The translations under genes and the position numbers were made by a program. Source: Clostridiales bacterium (lineage in GTDB: Bacteria; Bacillota; Clostridia; Christensenellales; Borkfalkiaceae). From it: a stretch of DNA of 8,171 nt. Position 1 is the stretch's first letter. Each line of letters starts with the position of its first letter. The notes under the pieces were generated by a model that had not been told where the DNA came from, did no database searches, and saw nothing but the letters and a program-made list of their open reading frames with translations. Below, piece by piece: positions 4,886 through 8,171 of this stretch. The stretch covers positions 1-8,171 of the forward strand of contig JAJWOJ010000078.1 in assembly GCA_021635425.1 (NCBI GenBank). Reading direction: 5' to 3'.

Positions 4886-7800
4886 TTAAGCTTTGAGAGT
4901 GTAAGAGAATCCCTTGTCGGAAGCGTCCTCTTTTATAGAGGTTGCGGACGGGTAACGAACGAGTCCGTTTTCGCGCATCATAAGACCGATGGTCGAAATA
5001 GCTTTTTTGCAATCTTCCGCAGATTTAACGATCATGAACGAGCCTAAGCCCTCTGCCTGCATCGCACTGTCTGCCGCGTTGATTCCTTCGCCTGCGTAGT
5101 TAAGGTACATATAAACCTTTCCGCGTGCGATAAACGCCTTCATGAGGAGCTTTTCTTCAAAATTCTCTTCCGTGCATACGAACGATTTCGCGTATGTTCT
5201 TATGAGTTTCAGATACTCTTCAGCGTTATCCGCAAGCCTGCCCTTTGCAAGGTCGAGCGTAAATCCGCCATGAATCTCTTCGTCCGAACATCTCGTAACG
5301 GGCGCTTTTTCGGCTTTCATAAGACCTTTGGAATAAAGCACGTCTTCGATAAGCTCTTTTGCGTCCTTAATATCTTCATCTGCCGCGACAACGACTTTCG
5401 CGGGAAGAACCGTTCCGTTTTTCGCCTTGAAGCCCTTCGCTTCGCATTCGGTCTTCTCTGCGGCTACTTCCAGAACTACAGCTTTACCTTCGACTTTAAT
5501 CATTGCGGCGACGTCGCTTTCGGTAAGACCGAAATCAAGATCGTCCGCAGATTTGAAGCTGAGAAGCTCGGCTTTGAGTTCGTCGAATGCCTTTGCCGCG
5601 TCGAATTCGTGTTTTTCTTCCTTCTTATCGGCAGCAAGCTCAGCCATTGCGGCGACTCTCGCCTGTTCGGCAGCGATTTTTGCGGCTAATTCCGCGTCGA
5701 GCCTTGCCTTTTCGTCCGATATCTCCTTAGCTCTTAAAGCATCGTACTCTTTAAGCTTATCGTCTACGATTTCGCCTACTTTCTCCTCGTCGACGCCTTT
5801 CTGCGCGTTTTCGAGAGCGGCTATTCTGTTTTTAAGTTCTTCTTTTTCTTCTCTGTCTTTTTCGGCTGCCGCTCTTTCCGCCTCTGCGTTTTTCTCCGCA
5901 TTAAGCTGTTCGAGAAGTTTAGCTCTTTCCTCTGCTTTTGCAAGGCTTATAAGAGCTTCTCTCTCCGCAAGAGCCTGCTGAAGCGCAAGTTTTGCTTTTT
6001 CGGCTTCGAGTTCTGCTTTTTCTTTGGCGTCGTCGCTGCCTTTTGCCGCTTCGATTTCTCTTATCGTCTGAAGCCTTACTTCTTCGGCTTTTCTTTCTTC
6101 TTCGGCTTTCTTGGCTTCGTAGCTGAGCTTCTCGATCTCGAGCTTCATAATTCTCGGATCTTCATCGTAAACAGCCTGATGAACGCCCGTGCCGTAAGTT
6201 CCGTTCGCCTTGCCGCGATAATCGCCGCTTATGGCAACTCTCTTCGTGATAAGATCCTGCGCTTCTTCGATCTTATCGTATCTGGAAGCGGGAACCCACT
6301 TGGCATAAACCGTCATGCAACCCTTCGACTTATCGACGGCTTCGAATCTCTTCGTGCATTTACGGTCTGTATACCAACCTATGAAACGATAGCCCTTTTT
6401 CGAGGGGTTGTTCGGATAAACGAGGTTTTTGCAAAGTTTTACTTTCTGACCGCCGGCAAATTTACCGCCCATGGCATCGTATTTGACTTTGTATTTGTTA
6501 CGTCTTACGTTTGCAACGATTATCCAGATTATGCAAATTATCAGAATGAGCGCGACAATGCCGATTGCAACGTATAAAGCGATGTTTTTGAAAGTATCGG
6601 GGCTTGTGATTGCCATCGACACCGACGTTGACACGTCGTTTAATAAAACTGCCATTTTTATATCCTCATCTCCGTCTTTATTTTCTTGTTCGTTTTTGCA
6701 GACGAACTTGATTTTCGTATGTTCATAACCTAAAGCGACGAATTCGCTCGCATTCTGAACCTTTTCCTTATCGAACGTGAACTCCACTTTGAATCTGATT
6801 GCGCCGCTCGACTGTTTTATGTCGTCAAGCTCGCTGTCCGTCATCACAATGTAATTCGTCGTGCTTTGCGCCGCCGTTTCCGCGGTTTCGGTTGTTGCGG
6901 GAACCATTATGGAAAGCGTAACGTAATACTTAAGGCTGTGCGCGTTTTCGAGAAGCTTCGTATTTTCTGTTTTCTCGGCTTCCGTAAACCCGCTCTGTGC
7001 GGCAGCCTTTTTCTCGCTCTTATTAAGGATAAGATTGATGTTTCTCTCTATCGATGGCGAAGCTCCGATTCTGACGTCCAGTTTTGCGTTTTTATCGAAC
7101 GCGTTTACTTCGTTCCCGTCTCCGTCGACCGCCGTGAGTTTTACAGACGGAATTTTTTCTTTCGGGAAGAGCTTTCCGAGAAATTTTCCGACAAAGCCGT
7201 CTGAAGGAATAAGGTCGTTCAAGAAGCCTAACGCGAATATCTTGTCGTCCGCAGACGGTTTGAACTCTATCGAAGAAATATTCAAGAATTTGTTGAGCCA
7301 TTCGGTACTCTTTTCGCCGAGTTGAAGGCGGGTAAATCTCGTTTCGTAACAGCTCTTAAAATATGTTGCTATTTCGTAAGCCGTATACTTCGGTTTTTCT
7401 TCGTCGTATCTCGACTCGAGCGTGTTCGCGACTTCGTTCGCGACGGTGACGTTACTGCTTATCGTCGCATCCGCCGATATTCCGTATTTATCGGCATAAA
7501 CCGTTTTAATCGTTTCGACCGCGTCTTTCGTAAGCCCGACGCTTATCGTTACAATACCCTTTGCCGCAGTCCAATCGGCGCCCGAATATTCTGCTTTGTC
7601 GATTTCTTCGCTATTCTGCTCCGTTCCGTCGGCTGTATTCGCGGTAAGCGTTTTAAGATCTACGTTAATCGTTCCGCTTGAGAGATTAAGCCGATATTCC
7701 GCAAGATTATCGAAATGATTTAAATATTCTTCTATTTTTACAAGTTCGTCGAGTCTTGTCTGAATTTTCTGTTCTTTAACTCTTTCGCTGTCGTTTTTAT

Positions 7801-8171
7801 CGATTGCCGCTGTCTTTCCGAATCCGTAAACCTTTTCGCTCGCCGCAGCCATATAGGTTTTCAACCCCTTATCGACCGTCGCTTCCGTGAAATAAGCGTT
7901 TAACGTATCCGAAAAATATCTATCGAGATCTTTATCGGAAGCGGCTTTTGCGGTGAACATCGCTTTGAAACCCGCAAGCGTTCCCGCATATTTAATTGCC
8001 GCCAACGTATCGGCTGCTTCCGCCGATTTATCCTGCCCGTAAACAACCTGCGCAGCCGTAAGCCCTTTCGCGTTTACCGTTTCGTCTTCGTATTTGCCGT
8101 AACAACCGTCTTCGCCGCCGTTGAACAAAATCGTGTAATAGAACGACAATTTTTCATTCGCGTCTTTAAGT
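4886..8171 (-). CDS. Large membrane protein with InlB-type repeat, coiled coil and duplicated C-terminal module (5' end outside window)
   Basis: The frame is open to the window edge, giving 1094 residues. A TTG at 8147-8149 is not a convincing start, because seven further codons read through upstream of it. Numbering from that TTG, residues 1-520 are a polar mixed alpha/beta region rich in Lys, Glu, Thr and Ala, which I predict to lie outside. One strong hydrophobic segment follows at 523-547 and ends in Arg-Arg-Asn-Lys, so the positive-inside rule puts the rest in the cytosol. Residues 553-618 form an InlB B-repeat/Flg_new unit with the marks G-Y-x-F-x-G-W-Y-T-D (586-595) and V-Y-A-K-W (614-618). 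Residues about 666-845 are a Glu/Ala/Lys/Arg coiled coil. Residues about 852-947 and 964-1064 are two copies of one small module. I do not recognise the whole protein. A structural, envelope-linked or scaffold role is possible, but no enzyme motif is visible. A hairpin follows the stop codon. Confidence 0.85.
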   Translation of the reverse strand, partial: LKDANEKLSFYYTILFNGGEDGCYGKYEDETVNAKGLTAAQVVYGQDKSAEAADTLAAIKYAGTLAGFKAMFTAKAASDKDLDRYFSDTLNAYFTEATVDKGLKTYMAAASEKVYGFGKTAAIDKNDSERVKEQKIQTRLDELVKIEEYLNHFDNLAEYRLNLSSGTINVDLKTLTANTADGTEQNSEEIDKAEYSGADWTAAKGIVTISVGLTKDAVETIKTVYADKYGISADATISSNVTVANEVANTLESRYDEEKPKYTAYEIATYFKSCYETRFTRLQLGEKSTEWLNKFLNISSIEFKPSADDKIFALGFLNDLIPSDGFVGKFLGKLFPKEKIPSVKLTAVDGDGNEVNAFDKNAKLDVRIGASPSIERNINLILNKSEKKAAAQSGFTEAEKTENTKLLENAHSLKYYVTLSIMVPATTETAETAAQSTTNYIVMTDSELDDIKQSSGAIRFKVEFTFDKEKVQNASEFVALGYEHTKIKFVCKNEQENKDGDEDIKMAVLLNDVSTSVSMAITSPDTFKNIALYVAIGIVALILIICIIWIIVANVRRNKYKVKYDAMGGKFAGGQKVKLCKNLVYPNNPSKKGYRFIGWYTDRKCTKRFEAVDKSKGCMTVYAKWVPASRYDKIEEAQDLITKRVAISGDYRGKANGTYGTGVHQAVYDEDPRIMKLEIEKLSYEAKKAEEERKAEEVRLQTIREIEAAKGSDDAKEKAELEAEKAKLALQQALAEREALISLAKAEERAKLLEQLNAEKNAEAERAAAEKDREEKEELKNRIAALENAQKGVDEEKVGEIVDDKLKEYDALRAKEISDEKARLDAELAAKIAAEQARVAAMAELAADKKEEKHEFDAAKAFDELKAELLSFKSADDLDFGLTESDVAAMIKVEGKAVVLEVAAEKTECEAKGFKAKNGTVLPAKVVVAADEDIKDAKELIEDVLYSKGLMKAEKAPVTRCSDEEIHGGFTLDLAKGRLADNAEEYLKLIRTYAKSFVCTEENFEEKLLMKAFIARGKVYMYLNYAGEGINAADSAMQAEGLGSFMIVKSAEDCKKAISTIGLMMRENGLVRYPSATSIKEDASDKGFSYTLKA
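4958..5596 (-). repeat. Two tandem copies of a protein module at the C-terminus of the large membrane protein
   Basis: Copy A is encoded by about 5309-5596 and copy B by about 4958-5260. Each has a leading helix (E-L-K-A-E-L-L-S-F-K in A, E-Y-L-K-L-I-R-T-Y-A in B), a Gly-Lys-started strand (GKAVVLEVA in A, GKVYMYLNYA in B), a strand running into an E-D-x-K-x-A helix, and a Gly-Leu end. The Gly-Lys to Gly-Leu distance is nearly the same, 53 and 51 residues. The final 26 residues align without gaps with 8 identities by hand. The repeat is at protein level; DNA similarity is low. Confidence 0.6.
5615..6154 (-). other. Coiled-coil-coding stretch of the large membrane protein
   Basis: About 180 residues are dominated by Glu, Ala, Lys, Leu and Arg with heptad-like spacing of Leu/Ala/Ile, and only a few helix breakers (G-S around 704 and a G-V near 785). 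As a continuous helix it would reach roughly 27 nm. Low-complexity composition here also explains the long antisense reading frames on the plus strand. Confidence 0.75.
6296..6493 (-). other. InlB B-repeat / Flg_new domain inside the large membrane protein
   Basis: One unit of about 66 residues is encoded here. It opens with a Y-K-V-K-Y-D-A-M-G-G strand, the counterpart of the usual V-x-F-D-x-N-G-G, followed by G-Y-R-F-I-G-W-Y-T-D and a closing V-Y-A-K-W. The family is a small ubiquitin-like beta domain normally found on surface proteins, often in tandem. Here it is single and follows the membrane segment directly. It carries three cysteines, which are unusual in this repeat. Confidence 0.85.

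Noticed and set aside
5427..5981. A 184-codon plus-strand reading frame rich in Ser, Ala and Phe.
   Set aside because: It is the antisense of the Glu/Ala/Lys coiled coil of the large minus-strand gene. GC-rich repeating codons there suppress stops on the opposite strand, and the predicted product has no recognisable feature.
5615..6154. Short recurring GCTTCTTC/GCTTTTTC-like words that look like a DNA repeat array.
   Set aside because: They follow codon usage for Glu, Ala and Lys in the coiled coil. They have no constant unit or spacing, so this is neither a CRISPR array nor a tandem DNA repeat.
8147..8149. TTG as the start of the large membrane protein.
   Set aside because: The frame continues without a stop for seven more codons to the window edge, and there is no ribosome binding site or signal peptide at this position. 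The gene is better treated as truncated at its 5' end.

Overview
The window looks like a chromosomal segment of an anaerobic clostridial Firmicute, probably an uncultured gut-type lineage. The evidence is a compact tmk-holB-ricT block of the Bacillus/Clostridium type, a clostridial-type 2[4Fe-4S] ferredoxin placed between ricT and a tRNA1(Val) methyltransferase-like gene, AT-rich intergenic regions, and strong purine-rich ribosome binding sites before several genes. Base composition is intermediate by eye, and I see no compositional island. Every gene I can support is on the minus strand, so transcription runs from high to low coordinates.

Layout in the direction of transcription. Positions 8171 to 4886 hold the 3' part of one very large gene whose start lies outside the window. 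Its product has an outer domain, one membrane segment, an InlB-type beta repeat (Flg_new), a long Glu/Ala/Lys coiled coil, and a C-terminal module that appears twice. A long hairpin (4824-4861) and a spacer with nested inverted repeats separate it from greA (4258-4725). Next come an unrecognised single-pass membrane protein (3171-4202), tmk (2525-3178), holB (1587-2528) and ricT (721-1602). From the membrane protein to ricT each gene overlaps the next by 8, 4 and 16 bases, which indicates one translationally coupled operon. A 148-base spacer with an extended -10 promoter leads to a 56-residue ferredoxin (402-572), then a strong intrinsic terminator (353-385), then the 5' end of a tRNA1(Val) A37 N6-methyltransferase-type gene (1-308), cut by the window edge.

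How the genes fit together. greA, tmk and holB are housekeeping functions: rescue of backtracked RNA polymerase, dTTP supply, and the DNA polymerase III clamp loader. RicT is the PSP1-domain partner of an Fe-S-containing complex that, in Bacillus, directs RNase Y processing and affects the sporulation phosphorelay. The adjacent ferredoxin is suggestive next to a cysteine-rich RicT, but a functional link is only inference.

The least explained items are the large membrane/coiled-coil protein, whose beta repeat is predicted on the cytoplasmic side and whose C-terminal module is internally duplicated, and the 343-residue membrane protein inside the replication operon. I found no CRISPR array, transposon, phage gene, tRNA or rRNA, and no clear sign of a defence system.
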